From an uncultured Verrucomicrobiales bacterium (GTDB lineage: Bacteria > Verrucomicrobiota > Verrucomicrobiia > Verrucomicrobiales > Akkermansiaceae), in assembly GCA_905478925.1 (NCBI GenBank), contig CAJQKQ010000064.1, positions 1-48,658 of the forward strand: 48,658 nt of DNA, given 5' to 3'. The notes below the pieces were generated by a model. It was not told where the DNA came from and searched no databases. It saw only the letters and a program-made list of their open reading frames with translations. Shown one piece after another: positions 25,496-33,019 of this stretch. A program made the translations under genes and the position numbers. Position 1 is the first letter of the stretch; every line of letters starts with the position of its first letter.

Positions 25496-26335
25496 ATGTC
25501 ATTTTACGGCATGAGGATTCGGATCGGACTGACGCTTATGGCTTTGTATTCCGGGCTTTGTTACGGCCAGGAAGGTGCGGTAAAGGCCAACGTGCCTGAG
25601 GATTTCCTAGATGACGCGCATTTCCGTGAGGAGCTGGGGGTGAATGAGTTCACCGCGCCGTCGATTTCGAACCTTTTCGATACACTGCAGTTCCTGATGC
25701 CACTGCCACTGATAGAGACGCAGAGAGCTCCGAATGCGCGTATGCCTCTGGATCGTGCGGATTTGGCCATTGAGCTTGGTTTCCTGATTGCGGATGGCTT
25801 CCTGATCGTCCAAGCCGGGCAACTGGACAAGGTGGAGAAAATGGCGTCGGATCTGACACTATATGGTAAGGCACTGGGTGCGGGGGACAAGATCAACAGC
25901 CATGCCGCGAGCCTGTTGGAAAGCGCGAAGAAACAGGATGTGGATACGCTGAAAAAGGAACTCGCCTCGACGCAGAGGGATGTCGAGATCGAGCTGGTGA
26001 CCCTGCGCGACGCGGATCTGGCGCACTTGATTTCGCTCGGTGGCTGGATTCGCGCCCTTGAGGTTTCGACTGCCGCGGTGGACAAGCAGTTTTCCCCCGA
26101 GCGGGCGGCGAAGGTGATGCGCGAGGACATTGCTGATTATTACACCGAGAGTGTCGCCGGGCTGGAGCCGAGGATTTCCGAGCGCCCGACTTACCTTGAG
26201 ATCCGCGATGTGCTCTCCGGGCTGCGCAACGAGATGGTCATCCCCAAGGGTGAGGAGGCGACCCCGGAAAAGATCAAGGAGATCAGGGCGCAGGCAGGGA
26301 AGTTGGTGGAGTTGGCTCTGCAGAGGCAGGAGTAA
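25496..26335 (+). CDS. Predicted periplasmic protein of unknown function
   Basis: ATG 25496 is preceded by GAGAGGG and is preferred; ATG 25511 is also possible. The product has 279 residues with a signal peptide (MRIRIGLTLMALYSGLCYGQ). The rest is mostly helical: DLAIELGFLIADGFLIVQAG, KVEKMASDLTLYGKALGAGD, KKQDVDTLKKELASTQRDVE, DLAHLISLGGWIRALEVSTA. It has no Cys cluster or catalytic motif that I can name. Similar predicted proteins occur in related bacteria as far as I recall, but the function is unknown. It is followed 45 bp later by an oxidoreductase gene in the same direction. Confidence 0.65.
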   Translation: MSFYGMRIRIGLTLMALYSGLCYGQEGAVKANVPEDFLDDAHFREELGVNEFTAPSISNLFDTLQFLMPLPLIETQRAPNARMPLDRADLAIELGFLIADGFLIVQAGQLDKVEKMASDLTLYGKALGAGDKINSHAASLLESAKKQDVDTLKKELASTQRDVEIELVTLRDADLAHLISLGGWIRALEVSTAAVDKQFSPERAAKVMREDIADYYTESVAGLEPRISERPTYLEIRDVLSGLRNEMVIPKGEEATPEKIKEIRAQAGKLVELALQRQE

Positions 26336-26380
26336 GCGTTGAAATCATAAATTCTAAACGTTAAACCCTAAAAAAGAGAA

Positions 26381-27214
26381 ATGGAGAAGGTAGCGGTATT
26401 GGGGCTGGGTATTGTGGGTTCGCGGGTGCGATCGAGGTTGCTTGATGCGGGGTATTCGGTGAGTTGCTGGAGCCGGACGGTACGCGGGTTGGAGGCTGAG
26501 AAGGATTCCCCGGAAGCCGCAGTGGCGGATGCGGATCTCGTTTCGATTTACCTCAAGGACGTGCCGATGGTGCGTGAGGTTTTTGCGAGGGCGAAGGCCG
26601 GTTTGAAAAAAGGTACGCTGGTGATGAATCACTCGACCATTGATCTCCCGACCACGCTCTGGCTCGCCGAGCAATGCGCGGCGAAGGGCTGCGATTTCAT
26701 CGATGCGCCTTTCACGGGTAGCAAGGATGCCTCCGCGGCGGGGCAATTGCTCTATTACACCGGCGGAGATGAGGATCTGGTGGGAAAGGTTTCTGAATTT
26801 CTCGCGGTGAGTTCGAAGGGGCGCATTCATTGCGGCGAGATTGGCACGGCCACGGTGACAAAGCTGGGTACAAACCTGATTTCGGCTTGCACGGTTCAGG
26901 CGATGAGCGAGGCGCTGGTCATCGCGAAGAGGCACGGGGTGAAACCCGAGGTCTTCACCGAGGCCGCGATTAAGAACGGCTCGGGCTCTCCGCTGATGGC
27001 GATGAAATACCCCGGCATGCTCGCTGGGGATTTTGAGCCACATTTCACGATGGCGAATATGTGGAAGGACAGCTGCTACGCGCTCGCACTCGCGGAATCG
27101 GCGGGTGTGGAACTGCCTGCGATCGCCGCCGTATCCGCAAGGATGGGGGAGATGTGTGATCAGGGTTCTGCGGATGAGGATTTTTCCGCACTGGTGAAAG
27201 CCTATGAAGACTGA
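26381..27214 (+). CDS. NAD(P)-dependent beta-hydroxyacid dehydrogenase-like protein (3-HIBADH/GLYR family)
   Basis: The 277-residue protein begins with the Rossmann loop VAVLGLGIVGSRV. The family substrate motif appears as DAPFTGSKDASAAGQL, and the catalytic Lys lies in GTATVTKLGTNLI. The C-terminal helical domain contains DFEPHFTMANMWKDSCYALA, typical of the 3-hydroxyisobutyrate dehydrogenase and glyoxylate/succinic-semialdehyde reductase family. The true substrate cannot be told from sequence; glyoxylate reduction is a reasonable guess. The stop overlaps the next gene (ygfZ) by 11 bp, so both are translated as one unit. Confidence 0.88.
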   Translation: MEKVAVLGLGIVGSRVRSRLLDAGYSVSCWSRTVRGLEAEKDSPEAAVADADLVSIYLKDVPMVREVFARAKAGLKKGTLVMNHSTIDLPTTLWLAEQCAAKGCDFIDAPFTGSKDASAAGQLLYYTGGDEDLVGKVSEFLAVSSKGRIHCGEIGTATVTKLGTNLISACTVQAMSEALVIAKRHGVKPEVFTEAAIKNGSGSPLMAMKYPGMLAGDFEPHFTMANMWKDSCYALALAESAGVELPAIAAVSARMGEMCDQGSADEDFSALVKAYED

Positions 27215-27887
27215 ACTCGGCAAGAAACCCGGCGTCATCGCTTTCTCCGGGCCGGATGCAGTGCGCTTCCTGAACGGTCAGGTGACGCAGGATGTCCGCA
27301 AAGTGATGGGTAGCGAGCTGGTGCTGCCGAGCTGTGTGACGGATGCGAAGGGCAAGCTGCAGTTCCGTGTCTGGATCGCGGAAGGGAAGGATACGGGGAC
27401 GGTTTTGGTTTTCTGCGGGGAAGGCATGGCTGAGGATGTCGAGGCGCGGTTGACGCGGTATCTCATCGCAGATGATGTGGAGGTGGAGAATGTGAGCGGT
27501 GAGGTTTCGATCGAGGATTACGATTTCCCCGATCCGGATGAACGGGAGCGGATCGAAAAGGGAATTCCAAAATGGGGTGCGGAGCTGAAGGAGGGTATGC
27601 TGCCTCCCGAGGCCGGGCTGGATGTCACGGACATTTCCTACAATAAAGGCTGCTATATCGGCCAGGAAGTGATCTCGCGGATCAAATCGGCAGGGAAGGT
27701 GAATCGCCGCTTGGTGAAGCTGACTTTCGATGGTGAGGGTAAAACCGGAGAGATCGTGAATCTCGAAGGGAAGGTTTGCGGCGAGGTGACGAGCGTTTCT
27801 GGAGGCATCGGCCTCGGTTATCTAAAGCGCGGGGCGGACTCGGAGGGGCTGACTGTTCTTGGGATCGTTATCTCGCTCCGGCCATGA
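27204..27887 (+). CDS. ygfZ: YgfZ/GcvT-family folate-binding Fe-S cluster maturation protein
   Basis: The 227-residue product carries the YgfZ signature KGCYIGQE at 148-155, with Cys150 as the conserved residue. The N-terminal part VIAFSGPDAVRFLNGQVTQD is the usual opening of the folate-binding domain. YgfZ uses tetrahydrofolate and helps repair or assemble certain Fe-S proteins. The protein is shorter than E. coli YgfZ (about 325), lacking part of the C-terminal barrel but keeping GYLKRG. Overlap with the upstream dehydrogenase indicates co-translation. The next gene is nadB after an inserted repeat element. Confidence 0.88.
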   Translation: MKTELGKKPGVIAFSGPDAVRFLNGQVTQDVRKVMGSELVLPSCVTDAKGKLQFRVWIAEGKDTGTVLVFCGEGMAEDVEARLTRYLIADDVEVENVSGEVSIEDYDFPDPDERERIEKGIPKWGAELKEGMLPPEAGLDVTDISYNKGCYIGQEVISRIKSAGKVNRRLVKLTFDGEGKTGEIVNLEGKVCGEVTSVSGGIGLGYLKRGADSEGLTVLGIVISLRP

Positions 27888-27892
27888 TGCAG

Positions 27893-28107
27893 GGCGCCTA
27901 CACTAGGGAGATCTCGGCGAGGAAAGCAGAACCGGATATGGGATTTGAACCGCCAAGTAAGAAAAGTTCGCCAAGTTTTCCAAAGCCAAACGCTTTCTGA
28001 ACAGAAATCTTCAGCCAAAAAGACTCTTTTGAGATCTTTGTTCTCTTGGACTTGGTGAACTTTTCTTATTTGGCGGTTCAATCTCTTGAAAAATCCCTAA
28101 CGTAGGA
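27893..28107. mobile_element. Solo inverted-repeat element (short form of the 21178-22272 element)
   Basis: 29-bp ends lie at 27947-27975 and 28051-28079 (beginning GAACCGCCAAG and ending CTTGGCGGTTC, with two mismatches on pairing) around a 75-bp core. The core and both flanks match the ends of the larger element at 21178 closely. It encodes nothing. It lies between ygfZ and nadB, in the region where the nadB promoter should be. Confidence 0.75.
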
Positions 28108-28173
28108 GCCCTGGGGCATAATGCGAAATTTTCGGCTTTCCCCTAACTGGATGGGCTTCATGCTTTTGCCCAC

Positions 28174-29787
28174 ATGACTTCTGATTTCCTTGTGGTTGGG
28201 GCGGGGATCGCCGGGCTTTCCTTCGCCCTGCGGGCGGCGAAACACGGCAAGGTGACGGTTCTGACCAAGGGCAAGGCCGAGGAATCGAATACTGCCTGGG
28301 CGCAGGGCGGGATCGCTTCGGTGCTTCCCGAGAGCCTACGGGCGGAGGGGGATTCCGTGGAAAGCCACATCACCGACACGCTCGGTGCCGGTGCGGGGCT
28401 GTGCAAAGAGGAGGTTGTGCGGCGCATCGTCGAGGAGGGCGACGACGCCATCGAGGATCTTCTGGGATACGGGGTCAAGTTCGACAAGGAGGGTGACAGG
28501 TTCGCGCTGGGGAAAGAGGGAGGGCACAGTCATCGCCGTATTCTTCATGCCCGCGATACGACGGGGCGCGAGGTCGCGCGTGCGATGCTGCAGGCGGCAC
28601 GTAATGAGCCGAACATCACCCTACTGGAAGACCATTTCGTGACCGACCTAATCACCTCCGCCCGGCTCGATGTTGTCTCGAACGACCGCGTGCTGGGCGC
28701 CTATGTGCTGGTGCGTGAAACGGGGCAAGTGATGGTTTTTCGCTCGGATCGGGTGGTGCTCGCTTCCGGCGGCTGCGGGAAAGTTTATCTCTACACTACC
28801 AATCCCGACTCCGCGACTGGCGACGGCGTTGCGCTCGGTTGGCGGGCGGGGGCGACGATGGCGAACATGGAGTTTATCCAGTTTCATCCGACCTGTTTCT
28901 ACAACCCAGCGGCTACTGGTCCGGAGGCGCGCTCGTTCCTGGTCAGTGAGGCGGTTCGCGGCGAGGGCGGAATCCTGCGCAACGGCAAGGGCGAGGATTT
29001 TACGAAGAAGGTCGACCCACGCGGTTCGCTCGCGCCCCGGGATATCGTTGCCCGCGCCATCGACCAGGAAATCAAGAGGACCGGTGCCGCCTGCGTGTAT
29101 TTGGATGTAACCCACAAGCCCAAGGGCTTCATGAAGGAACATTTTCCATACATCCATGCGACGTTACTGAAGTTCGGCGTGGATTGTGAGAAAACACCCA
29201 TCCCCGTTGTCCCGGCGGCGCATTATATGTGTGGAGGACTGAAGACGGATGTCACCGGGAAAACGACGATTCGCGGGCTGTATGCCGTCGGCGAGGTCGG
29301 CTGCACGGGTCTGCACGGGGCGAACCGTTTGGCCTCAAACTCGCTGCTGGAGGGCAACGTCGTCGGTCGACTCGCGCTGGAGGAAATGATGAGAATTTAC
29401 CCGCCGGATAAGCCGGTGATGGATGCCCCGGTCATCCCGGAATGGCACCACGGCGATGTCGCCGAGCCGGACGAACTCGTGGTCATCTACCACAACTGGG
29501 ACGAGATACGCCGGTTGATGTGGGACTACGTCTCCATCGTTCGCACCGATAACCGCCTCCGCCGCGCCGCCGCCCGCCTGCGGAACCTGAAAAAGGAAGT
29601 CCGCGAGTTCTACTGGGGCCACCGCGTCAACGCCGATATCCTTGAGCTCCGCAATCTCGTCGCCGTCGCCGGTCTCATCGTTGAGTGCGCCCTGAGACGC
29701 AGGGAATCACGCGGCCTGCACTACACCCTGGATTACCCGGAGACTGAGGAGCGTTTTCTGAAGGATACGACGCTGCGAAAATTCTGA
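28174..29787 (+). CDS. nadB: L-aspartate oxidase
   Basis: The 537-residue flavoprotein oxidises aspartate to iminoaspartate, the first step of NAD synthesis. The FAD-binding start is DFLVVGAGIAGLSFALRAA. Family marks are ESNTAWAQGGIASVL, EGGHSHRRILHARDTTG, ASGGCGKVYLYTTNP, MEFIQFHPTCFY, SEAVRGEGGILRN and HYMCGGLKTDVTGKT with TGLHGANRLASNSLLEG. The C-terminal helical domain is complete. The start ATG 28174 is conserved. No nadA or nadC neighbour is present. The 3' end overlaps a minus-strand frame by 55 bp. Confidence 0.95.
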   Translation: MTSDFLVVGAGIAGLSFALRAAKHGKVTVLTKGKAEESNTAWAQGGIASVLPESLRAEGDSVESHITDTLGAGAGLCKEEVVRRIVEEGDDAIEDLLGYGVKFDKEGDRFALGKEGGHSHRRILHARDTTGREVARAMLQAARNEPNITLLEDHFVTDLITSARLDVVSNDRVLGAYVLVRETGQVMVFRSDRVVLASGGCGKVYLYTTNPDSATGDGVALGWRAGATMANMEFIQFHPTCFYNPAATGPEARSFLVSEAVRGEGGILRNGKGEDFTKKVDPRGSLAPRDIVARAIDQEIKRTGAACVYLDVTHKPKGFMKEHFPYIHATLLKFGVDCEKTPIPVVPAAHYMCGGLKTDVTGKTTIRGLYAVGEVGCTGLHGANRLASNSLLEGNVVGRLALEEMMRIYPPDKPVMDAPVIPEWHHGDVAEPDELVVIYHNWDEIRRLMWDYVSIVRTDNRLRRAAARLRNLKKEVREFYWGHRVNADILELRNLVAVAGLIVECALRRRESRGLHYTLDYPETEERFLKDTTLRKF

Positions 29788-30029
29788 GTGGAGGTGAGGT
29801 TAGGCTCGGGCAGTTTCCATACGGTAACCCATTGTTTTTTTACCGCGTTGGCTTTCGCTGCTTCGATTTCCTTGCGAACGTTGTCGATGCGTTCGTTGTC
29901 GGAATCCTGCTCGTGGTCTGCGAGCCATTTGTCGCTGGGATGAAAGTGCGCACCTCCGAGCGGATGGTCACGGTCGCAATAAATGGGCACTTCGCGCATC
30001 TTCGCCACCGGATCGGCAGGGATACTCAT
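29733..30029 (-). CDS. Small hypothetical protein
   Basis: The 98-residue frame starts MSIPADPVAKMREVPIYCD and continues RDHPLGGAHFHPSDKWLADH with a charged helix ERIDNVRKEIEAAKANAVKK, then TVWKLPEPN. I do not recognise it. It lies 10 bp downstream of the gene at 30040-30633 on the same strand, which suggests an operon and supports the call. The last 18 codons run inside the 3' end of nadB on the other strand, so either both genes overlap or this one has been extended by loss of its stop. Confidence 0.5.
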   Translation of the reverse strand: MSIPADPVAKMREVPIYCDRDHPLGGAHFHPSDKWLADHEQDSDNERIDNVRKEIEAAKANAVKKQWVTVWKLPEPNLTSTQNFRSVVSFRKRSSVSG

Positions 30030-30039
30030 CGCGCTAGGG

Positions 30040-30633
30040 CTATTGTTGCTGTGCGGGTGCTGGATCCGCGATATTGTCCGCTTTTTTTTGATCCGTTAGG
30101 ATTTTCCAATCGGGGGTTCCGTGGTCGATGCGGATGAGTTCGCTTGCATAGACGGCGTCCTCGTTGTGTGGGTCGATTTCCGCGGAGAGGCTGATGAGGT
30201 AGCGGGCGAGGATGGTGTTTTCGTTCTCGGTCTGCTGGAGGAGCAGCTGGCCGCGGGTGAGGAGCAGGCGGGCGAGAACTTGCGGGCTGTAGTCGGCATC
30301 GGTCTTGGCGGGGAGAATTCCCTTACCGAGTTGGAACTGGGTGACGACGGCTTGTCGGTTGCGGGGGGATAGATGCAGGGCGAGAGCGATGATGCGGCGG
30401 GCGCGGCTGATCGAGGGCAGCGTGGCCTTGTTTGCGAGGATCTGGTTGGCGGCGTAGGCTGCGAGGTTGGTGGCGTATTCGTCGCGCTCGGTGTTAAGCA
30501 TGACGAGATCCTGGGAGAAAATACTGATTTTGATATCGAGCGGATCCCAATCGAATTTCTTTTCCCCGGCAGCATGGACGAGGGATCCGAGCGCGAAGAT
30601 CGCGATCATCGGGATTTGCAAAACATTCATCAT
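30040..30633 (-). CDS. Predicted secreted protein, helical (TPR-like), unknown function
   Basis: From ATG 30633 the product has 197 residues with a signal peptide (MNVLQIPMIAIFALGSLVHA). The rest is helical with repeated leucine patterns: RDEYATNLAAYAANQILANK, ARRIIALALHLSPRNRQAVV, VLARLLLTRGQLLLQQTENE, LISLSAEIDPHNEDAVYAS, which resemble two to three TPR units. No catalytic motif is visible. A start 69 bp upstream would overlap the divergent cyclo-ligase gene and hide the signal. Only 21 bp separate the two divergent starts, so each promoter must lie inside the other gene. Confidence 0.6.
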   Translation of the reverse strand: MMNVLQIPMIAIFALGSLVHAAGEKKFDWDPLDIKISIFSQDLVMLNTERDEYATNLAAYAANQILANKATLPSISRARRIIALALHLSPRNRQAVVTQFQLGKGILPAKTDADYSPQVLARLLLTRGQLLLQQTENENTILARYLISLSAEIDPHNEDAVYASELIRIDHGTPDWKILTDQKKADNIADPAPAQQQ

Positions 30634-30654
30634 CGACGTATAAGATGGGAAAAC

Positions 30655-31251
30655 ATGGGCGAATGGCAAGAGACAAATCCCGACGACAAGCTTGCGCGTC
30701 ATCTTGCGGGAGCGATGGCGGAGGCCTATCTCAAGAAGGATCTGCGGGAGGAATTGCGGCGTAGGGTATCCGAGAATCCGGATAGTGACTCCGGAGCGGT
30801 GGTTTGTGATGTCGCGGGTTATCTTTCAGAGAGGCCTTCGTTAAAGGTAGTTGCTGTCTTCTCTGCGCTGCCGGGGGAGGTGGATCTGCGGACGCTGCCG
30901 GAAGAGATCGAGAGGGTCTGGGTTTTCCCTAGAGTGGTGGGAGAGAACCTGGTTTTCCATAAAGTTAGGAATTTTGCGAAAGACTTGGAAAAGGGTGCCT
31001 ACGGAGTTCTTGAGCCGAAGGCGAAGCTGAAGCAGGTGGCGATCGAGGAGGTGGACATTTTTATGTGCCCGGGGCTGGGCTTTGACCTCAAAGGCGGGCG
31101 GATCGGAAGAGGCAAAGGCTTTTACGATAAGATGCTTGAGGAGGCGCGGCCAGAGGCGGTGAAGCTGGGTGTGTGCTTCGGCTACCAGTTGCTGAAGGAG
31201 ATTGTGATGGAGAAGCACGATATCCGGATGAACGGCGTGATCGCCGGGTGA
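30655..31251 (+). CDS. 5-formyltetrahydrofolate cyclo-ligase family protein
   Basis: ATG 30655 (MGEWQETNPDDKLARHLAGA) yields 198 residues, the normal family length. The signature is in the C-terminal third: MCPGLGFDLKGGRIGRGKGF followed by YDKML, the ATP/folate-binding loop of MTHFS, which converts 5-formyl-THF to methenyl-THF. Upstream are VAVFSALPGEVDLRTLPEEI (substrate loop) and KVRNFAKDLEKGAYGVLEPK. The N-terminal helix LREELRRRV replaces the usual KxxLR start. It is divergent from a secreted-protein gene and followed by a small ORF and sodN. folK, another folate gene, lies 1.3 kb further on the other strand. Confidence 0.9.
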   Translation: MGEWQETNPDDKLARHLAGAMAEAYLKKDLREELRRRVSENPDSDSGAVVCDVAGYLSERPSLKVVAVFSALPGEVDLRTLPEEIERVWVFPRVVGENLVFHKVRNFAKDLEKGAYGVLEPKAKLKQVAIEEVDIFMCPGLGFDLKGGRIGRGKGFYDKMLEEARPEAVKLGVCFGYQLLKEIVMEKHDIRMNGVIAG

Positions 31252-31305
31252 GGTGGATACCGTTCGGTATGGATTTTGAGCGCAAATGCGCGCGAATCCA
31301 GGACA

Positions 31306-31512
31306 ATGAAAGGGGAGAGTCCAACACAGCCGAAGAAGAAGGATCTGCTATCGGGTTTTCATGTCGCGGAGATTGGCGTCCATTTGATGGAATCATTGAG
31401 TTTGCCGTTCGTCCATGTCGGCGGCTCTCCCATTGCGGTTGAACCTTTGCATGAGGTGGCTCCGGGTTTCCCTTGCATCGAGTGGGAAGGGTTCTATTTT
31501 CGGGCACTATGA
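31306..31512 (+). CDS. Small hypothetical protein translationally coupled to sodN
   Basis: The 68-residue frame MKGESPTQPKKKDLLSGFHV continues with VHLMESLSLPFVHVGGSPIA and PGFPCIEWEGFYFRAL. Its TGA overlaps the ATG of sodN as ATGA, the main argument that it is translated. It contains two His and one Cys near Pro-rich turns, and no signal peptide. I do not recognise a family. Given its position, a helper for Ni-SOD production is possible, but it does not look like the usual SodX protease. Confidence 0.5.
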   Translation: MKGESPTQPKKKDLLSGFHVAEIGVHLMESLSLPFVHVGGSPIAVEPLHEVAPGFPCIEWEGFYFRAL

Positions 31513-31964
31513 AAATTCCTTATATCCTTTCCGTCGCGCTACTCTTGGCAGCTGTCCCAACAAACGTATCGGCGCATTGCCAGGTGCCATGCGGGATCTA
31601 TGACGATGACAATGTGATCAAATCCTTGACTACCGATTTGCTGACGATCGAGAAGGCGTGTGCGCAGATTGTTGCGCTGGCCAAGGATCCTTCGGCGAAC
31701 GCGCAGCAGATCACACGCTGGACGGTGAACAAGGAGAAGCACGCACAGGATATTCAGGAAAAAGTCCTGAATTATTTCCTCGCGCAGAGGCTGAAGCTGC
31801 CTGAGGCGGATGCCGACAAGGCCGCCTACATGGTGAAGCTGACGCTCTGCCATGAGATCATTGTGACCGCAATGAAGTGCAAGCAGTCCACGGATGCGGC
31901 GAACGTGGAGAAGCTCAAAGACTTGCTGGATTCCTTCGCTAAGGAGTTCGGCACCAAGAAGTGA
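31509..31964 (+). CDS. sodN: Nickel superoxide dismutase with an N-terminal signal peptide
   Basis: From ATG 31509 the product has 151 residues. The signal MKIPYILSVALLLAAVPTNV ends at a SA-HC site; cleavage after Ala22 would expose His23 as residue 1. The mature start HCQVPCGIYDD matches the nickel hook of NiSOD (HCxxPCGxY): His1, Cys2 and Cys6 as ligands, Tyr9 near the active site. The remainder forms the expected four-helix bundle (IEKACAQIVALAKDPSANAQ, EKVLNYFLAQRLKLPEAD, EIIVTAMKCKQSTDA). The enzyme disproportionates superoxide. In actinobacteria a separate protease, SodX, frees the hook; here signal peptidase could do so and place the enzyme in the periplasm. Coupled to a small ORF upstream. 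Confidence 0.9.
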   Translation: MKIPYILSVALLLAAVPTNVSAHCQVPCGIYDDDNVIKSLTTDLLTIEKACAQIVALAKDPSANAQQITRWTVNKEKHAQDIQEKVLNYFLAQRLKLPEADADKAAYMVKLTLCHEIIVTAMKCKQSTDAANVEKLKDLLDSFAKEFGTKK

Positions 31965-31980
31965 TTTTCCAAGCGTTTTC

Positions 31981-32493
31981 ATGAAATACGCGAATCGAAA
32001 ACCCCTGTTGCTGCTGGCTGCTTTCGCCTTGGCAAGCTCATGTACAGATGTCCAGCCGGTGGAAGCCGAGGCACCTGTAGTGCCTGTGGCTCCACACAGC
32101 AAGCCGGTGAAGATGCCGCCGATAAACCGCAAGCTCGGCAGCTCCAAGGGTATGGCGATCGACGATTTCTTCGCTGTGCAGCAATCGGGCGAAGCGCTGA
32201 TCTACGATGTAAGAGCCTCGTATTTCTACGCGATCGACCACATACCCGGTGCGATCAACTGGCCGTATACGGAATACGACGCGCAGGTTATGAAACGCGA
32301 CATCGAGATCCAGAAGGCATTGAACGCCGGCAAGGAAGTGGTGCTGTACTGCTTCAATCTCGGTTGCCCCGAGGCGCGGAATGTGGCGAAGAAACTGGCT
32401 CGGCGAGATTACAACGTATGGGTGCTCAGCATGGGTATTGATTCCTGGAGAGAAGCGGGTTTGCCGTTGGATACGGGCAAGGCTGGGGAGTAA
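31981..32493 (+). CDS. Rhodanese-domain lipoprotein
   Basis: ATG 31981 gives 170 residues with a lipoprotein signal (LLLLAAFALASSC, lipobox Cys21). After a Pro-rich linker comes a rhodanese domain from about 55: IYDVRASYFYAIDHIPGAIN and the active-site loop VVLYCFNLGCPEARNVAKKL with catalytic Cys124, then VWVLSMGIDSWREAGLPL. Such domains carry persulfide sulfur or act as thiol-sensing modules. It follows sodN by 16 bp, so they are probably co-transcribed; a periplasmic sulfur carrier next to a thiolate-ligated nickel enzyme is notable. A second Cys (129) in the loop is atypical. Confidence 0.82.
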   Translation: MKYANRKPLLLLAAFALASSCTDVQPVEAEAPVVPVAPHSKPVKMPPINRKLGSSKGMAIDDFFAVQQSGEALIYDVRASYFYAIDHIPGAINWPYTEYDAQVMKRDIEIQKALNAGKEVVLYCFNLGCPEARNVAKKLARRDYNVWVLSMGIDSWREAGLPLDTGKAGE

Positions 32494-32592
32494 GGGTGGA
32501 GTTTCAAGGCTTCACAACCGGCGGATTGGCCGGGCGGTGCATGAAGTTGAGAAGCTCCATGGCGAAGTGTACGCGCGAGCGACAATCCGGCT

Positions 32593-33012
32593 TCAGGCGT
32601 CCGGTAGGATCTCGCGGAGCGGCAGGTATACGAACGGGCGTTCGTTGATCCTGGGGTGCGGTAGCTGGAGCAGGGGATGGTCGAGTTGCGTCTCGCCGAA
32701 GATGAGGATGTCGATGTCGATCAGGCGAGGTGCGTTGCGGACCGGTTTGGTCTCACGGCCGAGATCCGATTCGATGGCCTGGGTGTGGCTCAGCAGTTCG
32801 AGGGGATCGCTGCCGGGGTAATCGAAAGCCACAGCAGTGTTTAGGAAACGCGGCGAGTCAGGCGGGCAATCTTTGGGCTCCGTATCGTAGATCGAGGCGG
32901 TGAGGAAAGGCGCGCCGGCCGAGGCCAGCTTGCGCAGCTTGGAGATCGCCTTGGCGATGTTCGACTCACGGTCGCCGAGGTTTGAACCGAGTGCGATGGC
33001 GACGCGTGGCAT
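32593..33012 (-). CDS. folK: 6-hydroxymethyl-dihydropterin pyrophosphokinase
   Basis: From ATG 33012 (MPRVAIALGSNLGDRESNIA) the protein has 139 residues. The longer open frame was rejected because the family start is VAIALGSNLGDR. Motifs are YDTEPKDCPPDSPRFLNTAV, RNAPRLIDIDILIFGE (Mg/ATP binding) and LQLPHPRINERPFVYLPL. HPPK transfers pyrophosphate from ATP to the pterin in folate synthesis. It lies 7 bp downstream of the Deg-like protease gene on the same strand, so the two share a transcript. The length is slightly shorter than E. coli FolK (159). Confidence 0.94.
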   Translation of the reverse strand: MPRVAIALGSNLGDRESNIAKAISKLRKLASAGAPFLTASIYDTEPKDCPPDSPRFLNTAVAFDYPGSDPLELLSHTQAIESDLGRETKPVRNAPRLIDIDILIFGETQLDHPLLQLPHPRINERPFVYLPLREILPDA

Positions 33013-33019
33013 GGTTCCG

